Source of the DNA: Bradyrhizobium paxllaeri
GTDB lineage: Bacteria; Pseudomonadota; Alphaproteobacteria; Rhizobiales; Xanthobacteraceae
Assembly: GCF_001693515.2 (NCBI RefSeq)
Contig: NZ_CP042968.1
Coordinates: 5,146,001 to 5,210,000, forward strand
Length of the DNA stretch: 64,000 bases
Direction: 5' to 3'
The notes beneath the pieces were generated by a model, which saw nothing but the letters and a program-made list of their open reading frames with translations, had not been told where the DNA came from and searched no databases. The position numbers and the translations under genes are program-made. Position 1 is the stretch's first letter. Each line of letters starts with the position of its first letter. Below, in pieces: positions 46,142 through 54,225 of the stretch.

Positions 46142-46843
46142 TCACGTCGCGTAAGGTGCCCTTTGCCGCTCGATCATCAGCCGGTCCAGCTCCCGCGCCA
46201 CCCGGGCGCCGGAGAGCGAGGTGTCTGCTACCAGCGCCAGACACTCGCGGGTGCAGTCATCGACGACGGTAAGGATACGGAAGCGGCGGCCATCGGTGAG
46301 CTGATCCGACACGAAGTCGAGCGACCAGCGGTCGTTCGGCGCCATCGCCACCGTCATCGGCGCCCGGGTCCCGATCGCCCGCTTGCGGCCGCCACGGCGG
46401 CGCACCGCGAGCCTCTCTTCCCGGTACAGACGGAAGAGCTTCTTGTGGTTGACCAGATAGCCCTCCCGCTTGAGCAGCACATGCAGGCGTCGATAGCCGA
46501 AACGACGACGTTCCTGGGCGATTGCCCGCATGCGCTGGCGAAGGCCGGCTTCGTCCGCCCGGGTCGTTTGGTATCTCATGGTCATGCGGCAGCGGCCGAT
46601 GGCTTTACACGCGCGCCGTTCGCTCATCCCGAAGGCGCCTTGGAGATGGGCGACAGCTTTCCGCTTGGCCGCGGGCGTCACCATTTCTTTCCCACGAGGT
46701 CCTCCAAGGCCGCATTGTCCAGCATGGCGTCGGCCAAGATCCCGATGATCTGCTCTTCCGAAAAGCGACTGCGCTTCATGCTCTGGTCCTTGTTGCGGGC
46801 CAGAACAAACTTCAAGCTGGATTAAGCCCGTGGGGCAAGGTCA
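46142..46843 (-). mobile_element. IS3-family remnant (IS407-like orfB, deleted orfA)
   Basis: The orfB frame (46142-46684) has the HTH-like MSERRACKAIGRCRMTMRYQ, RRFGYRRLHVLLKREGYLVN and the first catalytic Asp in RWSLDFVSDQL, then VVDDCTRECLALVADTSLSG. It stops before the second Asp and Glu, so the catalytic core is incomplete. orfA is reduced to MKRSRFSEEQIIGILADAML joined to DNAALEDLVGKK, an in-frame internal deletion. The outer end near 46843 reads TGACCTTGCCCCACGG inward. Confidence 0.75.
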
Positions 46844-47173
46844 ACCGCACTGCGGCTCGTGCGGGCGCTTTCCTAAGTTCGGGAGCGTCAGCGTAATTTT
46901 GCGAACGTTCGCTAGTGTGTCATTCGCGACCGGGGCGCGCCAGTAGCAAGTCCAGCTATGTCCGCTATGCCGCCGAAGACGGAAGTAGATTCAGAGCATT
47001 GGCGGCAAAGCTTTGGCATGGCCGCTTGATCGCATATGATGGAATCGCTGTTCTCCTTTGTTCTTCTGCCTCTCTCGGGGTCCCGCTTGGGTCGCGCATG
47101 AACGAGAACGAACGCAGAAGATCGCAAATTAACGCAGCGAAAAACGCTGTAAAAAACAGGGGTGTTCTGCTGA
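46844..47173. other. Spacer before the tRNA fragment, nothing recognised
   Basis: About 330 bases. No supported gene. The 5' half of the tRNA that would pair with the following fragment is not present here. Confidence 0.4.
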
Positions 47174-47227
47174 GGCAGAACGCTCATAACGGTCTGGTTG
47201 CAGGTTCGAGTCCTGCCGGGCCCACCA
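47174..47227 (+). other. tRNA 3' fragment (CAT anticodon), probable att site
   Basis: The 3' two thirds of a tRNA: anticodon arm AGAACG-CTCATAA-CGGTCT, T arm GCAGG-TTCGAGT-CCTGC, acceptor strand CGGGCCC and CCACCA. The 5' acceptor strand (GGGCCCG) and D arm are missing, so it cannot fold as a tRNA. Integrases that use tRNA genes duplicate exactly this 3' part at one end of the element. It separates decayed ICE genes from a different set of accessory genes. Confidence 0.7.
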
Positions 47228-47270
47228 TTCGGCAGCATCGCGCCTGAAAGTATTAAATTTTTCGTTCCCC

Positions 47271-47299
47271 TGTCACACCCCGCCCACTAGGGTGTGACA
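47271..47299. terminator. Perfect 10-bp inverted repeat downstream of the peptidase operon
   Basis: TGTCACACCC-CGCCCACTA-GGGTGTGACA, perfect arms with a 9-base loop, 29 bases after the stop at 47328 of the minus-strand operon. No strong U-run follows, so it may be a terminator, an RNA-stabilising hairpin or a protein-binding site. Confidence 0.55.
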
Positions 47300-47327
47300 A
47301 TATTTCGCCGGCCGGTGCGTATGCCGA

Positions 47328-47864
47328 TCATCCGGAGCTTCGTTCATCATGACCAGTAGCTCCGAGCAGCGTGACCAGTTCGTCACCCTCGATGCGGACC
47401 GTATCGGCCCCGTCTCCCCATCGCCGCGCCATCAACTCATCGGCGAGCCGTTGCACCTTGTCCGCGTGCTCTCTCAACATCGCCTCGGCAATCCGGTATC
47501 CTTCCGCGCGTGCGGCGCGACGGTCCGCCTCGGGCAACTCCGACAGCATTTTCCGCATCTTCCTGAAGTCACTGATCTTTGTTCCTGGCGATGACCGCGC
47601 ATCAAAAGCGTGCTCGGCTATGCAGCCCGCAACGCAGACCGCAAGGTTGTTGACCTGTTCGACGAAGTTTTGAGAATGCGACCTGCCGTCGCCGGTTATT
47701 AAATCGATCTCCACGAAGACGACGTGCGCACCTAACGCGCGCGCGACGACGGCGTGACCGGCCTCGTGGACCGCGACTGCACGATCCCTCGCGTCGAAAT
47801 GCGCCTCGAACGATTCGACGCCATGCTCATCGTCTTCTTCCTCGTCTTCCATCGTTGCGGTCAA
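47328..47864 (-). CDS. Small HEAGH zinc peptidase-like protein (FtsH/M41 type)
   Basis: 178 residues. VAVHEAGHAVVARALGAHVV holds the HExxH zinc motif in the form HEAGH seen in M41 (FtsH) peptidases, and NLAVCVAGCIAEHAFDARSS matches the following helix of that fold. There is no AAA domain, so it is a stand-alone peptidase-like domain such as occurs in mobile elements. The ATG overlaps the stop of the preceding 71-codon gene (ATGA). It is the last gene of the RES/Xre operon. Confidence 0.7.
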   Translation of the reverse strand: MTATMEDEEEDDEHGVESFEAHFDARDRAVAVHEAGHAVVARALGAHVVFVEIDLITGDGRSHSQNFVEQVNNLAVCVAGCIAEHAFDARSSPGTKISDFRKMRKMLSELPEADRRAARAEGYRIAEAMLREHADKVQRLADELMARRWGDGADTVRIEGDELVTLLGATGHDERSSG

Positions 47865-48076
47865 TCAGGCTTGTCCATCTCAGCCTTCGCCAGCGCCGTG
47901 GCCTTGTCGGTGGCGTCTTGTCGCGTGAGGGTGCTCGGGTTCAGTCGCCGCGAGAGAAGATTGTCCCAGGAGAACCTGACCGACTTCCGTCCGTCTGCGA
48001 ACCACACCTCAAGGCTCCCACAGTCGTCGTCTACGCCACGGTGGGGGATGATGCGGATGGGATCGCCTTCGGCCAT
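47861..48076 (-). CDS. Hypothetical protein, 71 residues
   Basis: Short acidic-basic protein (GSLEVWFADGRKSVRFSWDN, then STLTRQDATDKATALAKAEM) without recognised family. Coupled to the peptidase gene by ATGA and 78 bp after the RES toxin gene, which supports it as a real gene of this operon. Confidence 0.6.
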   Translation of the reverse strand: MAEGDPIRIIPHRGVDDDCGSLEVWFADGRKSVRFSWDNLLSRRLNPSTLTRQDATDKATALAKAEMDKPD

Positions 48077-48154
48077 GGGTGAATTGCCATCATTTTCGAC
48101 CCGATTAGCACATAGCGGGTCGGGTTTTGCGTTTTCCTTGGGAAGCGGCGCTAT

Positions 48155-48715
48155 CTACGACGGGATTATCCCCTGAGCCTCGGCCCATGTGATCCAGTCC
48201 ATCTCCTCGGCCTCCTCGACGTCGAGCCTTTCGGTGATCGCGTGGTTATCCGCGTAGATGACCAAGTTGTCACAGCGCCTCCGGGCGGACGGTGCGATAA
48301 GGCCGTCTATGCCAAGGAACGCTAGCGCCGCGCCGATAACTTGCGTTCTGGAGTAGTCACGCTCGCCATAGCGGGTCATGTCGACCGACAAAGCGGCGAG
48401 ATCATCGCTCGTCAACTGCACCGCGCAGCCGACCGACACGGTCAGCCGGCTGACCTTGAGCAACCGCTTCGCTCTCGGGATCGGCGTCAGGGAGGCCAAG
48501 AAGGAAGATAGCTCGGCCAAAGCGCCGTCGCGTTCGAAGCTCGTGTAGAGGACGGGGACGCTGAATGTTCCGTCTGACACCGGAGCCCAGCGACCGCCGC
48601 CGGTCGAGGCCGCCACGGGGTCCTTGCTGAGGCCGGTCGCGCGGTAGACGCGCGTCTCCAGCCGCCGCTGCGGCAGGTCGCTCAATCGGTCGAGAAGGTC
48701 CTTGTCGTGGATCAC
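48155..48715 (-). CDS. RES-domain toxin
   Basis: 186 residues. RES domain with its conserved residues: TRVYRATG (Arg), GGGRWAP (Gly-Arg-Trp, binds NAD), PVLYTSFERDGALAELSSFL (Tyr and Glu), and a late Ser in APSARRRCDNLVIY. RES toxins degrade NAD+ or ADP-ribosylate a target and stop growth unless bound by an Xre-type antitoxin. Its ATG overlaps the antitoxin stop (ATGA), the usual order antitoxin then toxin. Confidence 0.85.
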   Translation of the reverse strand: MIHDKDLLDRLSDLPQRRLETRVYRATGLSKDPVAASTGGGRWAPVSDGTFSVPVLYTSFERDGALAELSSFLASLTPIPRAKRLLKVSRLTVSVGCAVQLTSDDLAALSVDMTRYGERDYSRTQVIGAALAFLGIDGLIAPSARRRCDNLVIYADNHAITERLDVEEAEEMDWITWAEAQGIIPS

Positions 48716-49047
48716 AAGTGAACCGCATCTCGCAATTGATCGACCAGCCGACGAACCTCCTCGATCTTGCCCTCACGGATCAGAACGGCTGGAGACTCGC
48801 CGCCCAAGAGCTTCTGCGGTGAGAAAATCCACTGCCGCGCCTCGTTCGGCTCGTAAAAGTCGGCCAATTGATCCACGATGAACTCAAGCTCAAGAAGCGT
48901 CCTCTCCGTGCTGGCGTGCGGATAAGCGCGCTCCTGATTCCAGCGAGACACGGTCTCGGGGCGCGTTCCAAGCACGTTGGCAACGTCGGTGTGCTTGAGC
49001 GCACCTTTCACCCGAATGGACTCTAATCTCTTAGCGACCGCGCCCAT
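48712..49047 (-). CDS. Xre/MbcA/ParS-type antitoxin
   Basis: 111 residues from the ATG at 49047, with GGGAGG upstream; the longer frame to 49155 overlaps the preceding gene and is rejected. An N-terminal helix-turn-helix (HTDVANVLGTRPETVSRWNQ) is followed by the toxin-binding DUF2384-like domain (LLELEFIVDQLADFYEPNEA, QWIFSPQKLLGGESPAVLIR). It neutralises the RES toxin and probably represses the operon. Confidence 0.85.
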   Translation of the reverse strand: MGAVAKRLESIRVKGALKHTDVANVLGTRPETVSRWNQERAYPHASTERTLLELEFIVDQLADFYEPNEARQWIFSPQKLLGGESPAVLIREGKIEEVRRLVDQLRDAVHL

Positions 49048-49078
49048 GTCGCCTCCCTTCTCTTCAACACTGTCAAAC

Positions 49079-50377
49079 TCACTCTCCGCGACCGTCGCCG
49101 GCTTGACGCCGCTGCGGCCGCATCGCCATAGAATCTCCCGTCGATGATTCTGCAAGGTGGGCCATCGCCTGCCGAAACAGGCTCATCTCGTTCTGCTTCT
49201 TCACCATGCCTTTCTGAGCCTCCGCCGGCAGGCCGGGCATGGCGGCGATGCTCGCCACGTCGTCGGACACGCGGCGAACGCGCTCGTCCATGTAGCGTCC
49301 CACCTGAAGGGAGGGCGCGGTCGCGGAAAGCTGCTCGACTTCGCGCGCCCTCTGGTAGAGAGCGTGGCGAACGGGACGCTGGAGCATGTCCTTCACGCCA
49401 TGCGGACAACAATGAGTGTCACGACAGCCGCACAGGGCGCGAATGCGCGTTGACGCTTTCAGCAGCGCGCCGGCGTCGGCGGGTTTCATCAGCATGTCGA
49501 GCTGTGGAATATAGACCCTCCGCGACGAGCCGAAACCGGTCGATGATGCCGGAGGACGCCGCCAGTTGGCGGCCGAGAAATCCTCGTTGACCGTCACGCC
49601 GTGCGCCATTCCGCCCACCGCGCCGAACACCAAGGCTCCGAGGCCGGGCAAGCCGCCGATGTGGTCGCCAACGAGGGGAATCCTGCGGTCGTGAAGCTCT
49701 CGACAGCCCTCGATGTATGCTGCGGTCTTGTCTCCGGTCGCCGTGCGCCCGAAGTTCTCGACTTTCAGCCAGATGGAGTCGCAGGGCGCGTCGTCGATCG
49801 CTGACGTGACGGCGTGACGCTCGTCTCGCCTCCTAAAGACTGCCATCGGAAGAGCCAGCGAGTAGATGAGCCCGAGCTGCTTTCCCGACGCCGCTATAGC
49901 GTCGGCGGTGTGCCGCATCATCGCGATGTCCCGCCGGAGCCACTGATCGTTGGGGGTGGATAACACGTGTGTGGGGCCGAGCAGTTGAGTGAAACCGTGC
50001 CTGATCGCGAACTTGACGATCTGTTCCGCCTTCACGCGCCCCGCGCCGCCGTCGAAGTCCGCGATGGTGTGGTGACGGTCTTCACCCCACGGCAGCGCCG
50101 ACAAGCCGTCGGTGTGACCTCCCGGCAGGCCCATGGCCTGCGTCTTGGGGTCGAGGACCACGTCGAAGCCTCGGCGCGAGGCTTCGCTGACAAGTTCGCT
50201 GTGGCGCTCGACGTTCTGGGCCTCGATCACGAAGCCGAAAATACCGCGCTCCCCTGTCGCCATTAAATCGAGCAGCTCTCGATGATCGTTGCGCCCGACC
50301 CGGACAAACAGTCCGAAGGGATCGAGAGGAGCGCGAGCTGCGACGGGACGGGGCAAATGCACGACGTTCGGGGCCAT
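49079..50377 (-). CDS. Uncharacterised 432-residue protein with a Cys cluster, RES/Xre operon leader
   Basis: ATG at 50377 with GGAGG upstream; the TTG at 50389 is rejected. It reads like a barrel enzyme of alternating strands and helices: LFVRVGRNDHRELLDLM, FGFVIEAQNVERHSELV, FDVVLDPKTQAMGLPGGHTD, LLGPTHVLSTPNDQWLRRDI, PCDSIWLKVENFG, and GLGALVFGAVGGMAHGVTVN. Near residue 330 is ALCGCRDTHCCPHGVKDML, a Cys/His cluster fit to bind zinc. This layout recalls tRNA-guanine transglycosylase-type barrels, but the known active-site motifs are not evident, so I give no function. It starts the operon that continues with the Xre antitoxin 31 bp later. Confidence 0.6.
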   Translation of the reverse strand: MAPNVVHLPRPVAARAPLDPFGLFVRVGRNDHRELLDLMATGERGIFGFVIEAQNVERHSELVSEASRRGFDVVLDPKTQAMGLPGGHTDGLSALPWGEDRHHTIADFDGGAGRVKAEQIVKFAIRHGFTQLLGPTHVLSTPNDQWLRRDIAMMRHTADAIAASGKQLGLIYSLALPMAVFRRRDERHAVTSAIDDAPCDSIWLKVENFGRTATGDKTAAYIEGCRELHDRRIPLVGDHIGGLPGLGALVFGAVGGMAHGVTVNEDFSAANWRRPPASSTGFGSSRRVYIPQLDMLMKPADAGALLKASTRIRALCGCRDTHCCPHGVKDMLQRPVRHALYQRAREVEQLSATAPSLQVGRYMDERVRRVSDDVASIAAMPGLPAEAQKGMVKKQNEMSLFRQAMAHLAESSTGDSMAMRPQRRQAGDGRGE

Positions 50378-50398
50378 AGCGCCCTCCAAGAAATGAGG

Positions 50399-50477
50399 TG
50401 ACCTTTCAATTGACCTTTTAGTTGCTTTTATTATTGACGAATATATTGACGTTTCAGTGACGTCAATGGCCTATAAT
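50399..50477. promoter_or_regulatory. Operator-like repeat cluster before the RES/Xre operon
   Basis: Two TGACCTTT repeats (50399 and 50411) and two TTGACG repeats (50434 and 50446), each pair exactly 12 bp apart. They are followed by TGACGTCA (50458-50465) and TATAAT (50472-50477). A 12-bp period is near one helix turn. It is probably the control region of the minus-strand operon that starts at 50377, bound by the Xre antitoxin or another regulator. Confidence 0.5.
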
Positions 50478-50769
50478 GGTATTAAAATACCTAAATCTCA
50501 TTCGGACTCGGGTTGCGCTCAGCCGCGCGATCTACTCTCGGGCGCTTCCGCGATCCGCCTGATCTTTTCCACCGCTGGACGATAACCGGGCCTTTTCAAG
50601 TTTCCAGCGCCTTGCGCAGCGCAGCCGCACGCTCTTGGGCCGGTCCCGACCGGAACCCGATCATTCCGACGCTGAAAGAAACCGGCATCGACAAGAACAT
50701 CGCTCATAGAGGCCGCAACCGGGGCTCACTCACAGCCCGATCTACAAGCAGATGGAGGCCAAGACGGGC
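50478..50769. other. Spacer, nothing recognised
   Basis: About 290 bases between the operator cluster and the integrase remnant; may be more of the decayed integrase gene, but I cannot read it. Confidence 0.35.
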
Positions 50770-51029
50770 GATCAGCCCTTATCGCGATCACGCGCCAGAA
50801 GATCGAACAGGGCATGTCATCCTGCTCAGACAATCAGGCGCGGCACTTTCTCAACGCGGTTAGCCAGCTCTTCAAATGGGCGATCACAAACGAGCTGTTC
50901 GACGGTCGCAATCCCTGCGACGGCATCAAGCGACCGCGCAATGACAGCGGCAACGTCGATGACGGTCATCTGCCTTGGCCGATCGAGCTGATCGAGCAGT
51001 ATGAGAATCGGTGCGTGGCTCGGCCATAG
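50770..51029 (+). pseudogene. Tyrosine recombinase (integrase) fragment
   Basis: After a frameshift, IAITRQKIEQG continues into DNQARHFLNAVSQLFKWAIT and NELFDGRNPCDGIKRPRNDS, the core-binding (SAM-like) domain of phage-type integrases, ending near PIELIEQYENR. The catalytic domain with the Arg-His-Arg-Tyr residues is absent. This is a scrap of an integrative element's integrase. Confidence 0.7.
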
Positions 51030-51122
51030 CTTCGGTTGAGCAACGCCCTTCCGGCATTGAGCCTTGAAATCGTGCATGCGATTACACGATTTCACGCGCA
51101 CCGAGGCACAACTTTGACTAAC

Positions 51123-52383
51123 TCACTCCGCCGCTTCAGCGGGCTGGCTCTTAAGCTCCGCAAATTTCGCCACCATTGTCGGATTCCCCCGGGCCAGCTT
51201 CTTGATCGTCACATCCTGTGCCTTGTCATTCGCGATGACGTAGGCTGCGGTCCGCGCCGATCAATGCATCCTTGGTCTTCTGTAGGTGATCGATTGACTT
51301 ATCGATCTCAGTAATCGCCGTCTGGAAGTGCCTGGAAGCAAGATCGTAGTTCTTCGAGAATGCGGTCTTGAACGTCTCAAGCTGGGTCTCAAATTGGGTG
51401 ATATCGATATTCTGCGCTTTCACGAGCGCCAGCTCGGTCTTGTAATTGAGCGAGTTAATGGCCGCATTCCGCAAGAGCGTAATCATCGGCAGGAAGAACT
51501 GCGGCCGGATGACATACATTTTCGGGTAGCGGTGGAAGACATCAACGATGCCGGTGTTGTAGAGCTCGTTGTCCGGTTCAAGCAATGAGACCAGGATGGC
51601 ATACTCGCAGCCCTTCTCGGTGCGATCCCGGTCGAGCTCCTTGAGGAAGTCCTCGTTCTTGCTTTTCGTCGCGGTTTTATCGCTCTCGTTTTTCATCTCG
51701 AACATGATCGAGATGATCTCGGTACCGGCCTCGTCCGAGTCGCGGAAGATGTAGTCGCCTTTGCTGCCGGTCCGTACGTCGTTATCTTTCTCGAAATACG
51801 CCCGCGGAAACGCCATCGAGCGCACCCGGTTGAACTCGGTCTCGCAGTGCTGTTCGAGGGTCTCGCCGACCATCTTGGTCGAGAGGCGGGCCTTCATATC
51901 CTTGAGACGCTCGATCGCGTCATCGCGATCCTTGATCTGCGTTTCGTACTTGTCCTTGAGCGACTGCTCGGAGAGCTGTTTTTCAAGCTGTACCTGCTTG
52001 ATCCCGTTCTTTAGCTCATCGCGCTCTTTCTCGATGGCGCCAACCGCTTCTGTCACGGCGAGCTTTTTCTCAAGCTCGACACCCTGGAGCTTGGCCTTCA
52101 GCTCTTGGATTTCTTTTTCCTTGGCAGAGGCAATTTTGTGCTGCTCGGTTGCCAGCAGCGCGTCAGCAAGCTCCGAGCCCGCTTTCTTTTCGCGCTCGGA
52201 ATCGGCCAGCGCGTTCGCGAGCCTGTCACGCTCCTTTTCCACAGCGCTAAGCGCTTCGGTGACAGCCAGCTTCTGAGCGACCGCGCTCCCCTCAAGCTTG
52301 GACCCCAGCTCCTGGATTTCTGCGTCCTTGGCGGCCGCGGTCTTCTGCAGGTCACTGCTGACCTGGGCCTTGGCCAATTCCAC
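51123..52383 (-). pseudogene. DUF2130 coiled-coil nuclease-like protein, frameshifted near its end
   Basis: A GTG at 52383 opens 385 codons. Residues 1-180 are a long coiled coil with internal repeats (KDAEIQELGSKLEG and KEKEIQELKAKLQG, each followed by KLAVTEA and a VEKERD- or IEKERD-type segment). The C-terminal half is DUF2130 (LEQHCETEFNRVRSMAFPRA, GTEIISIMFEMKNES with PD-(D/E)xK-like residues, LVSLLEPDNELYN). Near 51245 the frame changes: the expected tail IANDKAQDVTIKKLARGNPT MVAKFAEL is present in another frame to a stop at 51123. So one base change breaks the last ~40 residues. The frame is also open upstream of the GTG, so the N-terminus is uncertain. Confidence 0.65.
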
Positions 52384-52424
52384 AGCGCTCCGCTTGTCGC
52401 GCTCGGCTAATTCCAGCCGTCGAA

Positions 52425-52928
52425 TGTTTCCAGAAAGCTTTCGCGGGCGGCCTCGATGTCCACCCTAAGTTCAGACTGCTCCTCGGGTGCGAGCAGGCAA
52501 GGCATTTCGCCACGACGAATGACCCCGCAGCGTTGAAGTAATCCAAGGCCGCGGAGAGATCAGCTATGACCACCAGGTGCTTTGACGCGGCCGCGAAGGC
52601 TTGCCAGTCCCTATCTCTGCTGACCAGCAACACAGTTGTATGATGGACTCAAGAGACAGGAGCGCGAGTGCATCCGGAAATTCTGTCTTCTTCAGCTCAC
52701 CTCGAGAGAACGGCGGCTCGACCACGAAATACCGCCGCAGCACTTCCGAATGCGCGACCCAGCCCTCGCCGACAGCACCACGATGTGCAGGTCTTTGATG
52801 AATTGCGCCACAGACCCTTGCGCGAATTTAGCCGTTGTGCCGAAGGCCGAGAGGCTCGCGATTGAAATGGCTCCCACGATATCGCCTGCAATGGCTGTTT
52901 TGAGGGCTTCCTCGTCAAAAGGTGGCAT
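52425..52928 (-). pseudogene. PIN-like (DUF4935-type) gene, frameshifted
   Basis: MPPFDEEALKTAIAGDIVGA begins the gene. The next part (KDLHIVVLSA) and the later LLVSRDRDWQAFAAASKHLV and VIADLSAALDYFN read in different frames, and the end RVDIEAARESFLETFDGWN in a third. The DRDW and SRD region resembles the conserved acidic strand of PIN-like RNases paired with regulators in mobile DNA. Two or more frameshifts make it a pseudogene. It precedes the DUF2130 gene. Confidence 0.5.
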
Positions 52929-53067
52929 GATGTAATCGATCGATCGTTTGAGGCTAAGGCTTGTTAGCGAGGACTATCATTGAGCGCAACATGCGGCCAA
53001 AGCGGGGTGATCGGCCGCGGCTTGCGTTGCGGATAGGCTATCGGGCAATCTATCGCAGGAGCTTGAG

Positions 53068-54225
53068 ATGCAAAAATATGTTCTCCTGCGGAGCGGGTCC
53101 GACCCGGGCGAATATGCACTCACGGACGCGAGCATCGAGGTTGCAGATCTCAGTGAGAGGAACGTCGCCGAAGCTGAGAGGGACCCCACGGTCCGCGAGG
53201 TCGCTCCCGTTGCACCGATGGAGCTGATCGATCATTGCGAGTCTTTCGAAAGCTTCGACGATGCACCACATCATCGCGGCAACTGGGGCATTTCGGCGGT
53301 TGGCGCAGGGACCTGCGATCTCAGTGGCGCCGGTGTTACCGTCGCGATCATCGATTCAGGCATCGTGAACGACCATCCCGCGTTCGATCCCTTTAAGATC
53401 TTGGAAAGGGATTTCTCGGGGTCGGGGAAAGGCGATCGATGCGGCCACGGCACACATTGCGCTGGCATTCTCTTTGGGCAGAGCGTCGGCGGGACGAGGA
53501 TAGGTATCGCCCCAGGCATCAAGCGAGCGCTGATTGCCAAAGTCAGGCCTGACACGGGGAAGATCGAGTCCGACATGGTATTCGAGGCAATGTTGTGGGC
53601 TATGCGCGAACGCGCAGACATCATCTCGATGTCCCTGGGGTTCGATTATCTCGGCATGGTATCGAAGAGCGAGGAACGAGGATTGCCCCGCGATCTTGCG
53701 CTCTCGGATGGTCTCATCTCTTATCGGAAGAACCTTCGGATGTTTGATGCCATAGCGGCTTTGATGCGAAAGCAAGCGGCGCTGGGGTGCTCGCCCCTCA
53801 TCGTCGCAGCTGCCGGAAACCAGAGCCGACGCCAATGCACACCTGCAGTCAAAATAGGTGTCTCGCTCCCGGCCGCAGCGTCCGACATGGTCTCGGTTGC
53901 TGCGGCGGCGCGCGAGCAGGACAGCCTTCTGCGCATTGCCAGCTTCTCGAACATCCTTCCCACGATTACAGCGCCCGGTGTCGGTATCCTGTCCGCTTGG
54001 CTAGGCGGCGGGTTGAGGCTATCGAGCGGCACAAGCGCGGCCTGCCCTCACGCTGCAGGTGTCGCAGCCCTTTGGCTCGAACGACTGCGACGGGGAGACC
54101 GCAAGGTCGATGCGGATCGGTTGCGGGCAATGCTGCGGGACACTGCCCGCAGGGACAATCTTAGTGCGGACTACGACCCCTCCGATTTCGGGGCAGGTGT
54201 CGTGGCCGCACCGACAGCCGGATAG
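53068..54225 (+). CDS. Cytoplasmic subtilisin-like serine protease (S8)
   Basis: 385 residues; ATG with AGGAG seven bases upstream. Complete catalytic triad: Asp96 in VTVAIIDSGIV, His127 in CGHGTHCAGIL, Ser323 in SSGTSAACPHAAG, with oxyanion Asn251 in AAAGNQ. There is no signal peptide; the first ~70 residues (MQKYVLLRSGSDPGEYALTD onward) may be an inhibitory or docking propeptide-like domain. This points to a protease that acts inside the cell. It is transcribed toward the L10-fusion gene and their 3' ends overlap by 55 bases. Placement suggests it is an effector or processing enzyme of the neighbouring conflict-type cluster. Confidence 0.88.
   Translation: MQKYVLLRSGSDPGEYALTDASIEVADLSERNVAEAERDPTVREVAPVAPMELIDHCESFESFDDAPHHRGNWGISAVGAGTCDLSGAGVTVAIIDSGIVNDHPAFDPFKILERDFSGSGKGDRCGHGTHCAGILFGQSVGGTRIGIAPGIKRALIAKVRPDTGKIESDMVFEAMLWAMRERADIISMSLGFDYLGMVSKSEERGLPRDLALSDGLISYRKNLRMFDAIAALMRKQAALGCSPLIVAAAGNQSRRQCTPAVKIGVSLPAAASDMVSVAAAAREQDSLLRIASFSNILPTITAPGVGILSAWLGGGLRLSSGTSAACPHAAGVAALWLERLRRGDRKVDADRLRAMLRDTARRDNLSADYDPSDFGAGVVAAPTAG

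Noticed and set aside
51761..52276. 171-codon plus-strand Ser-rich frame
   Set aside because: Antisense to the coiled-coil part of the DUF2130 gene; the Ser/Phe richness mirrors Glu/Lys codons.
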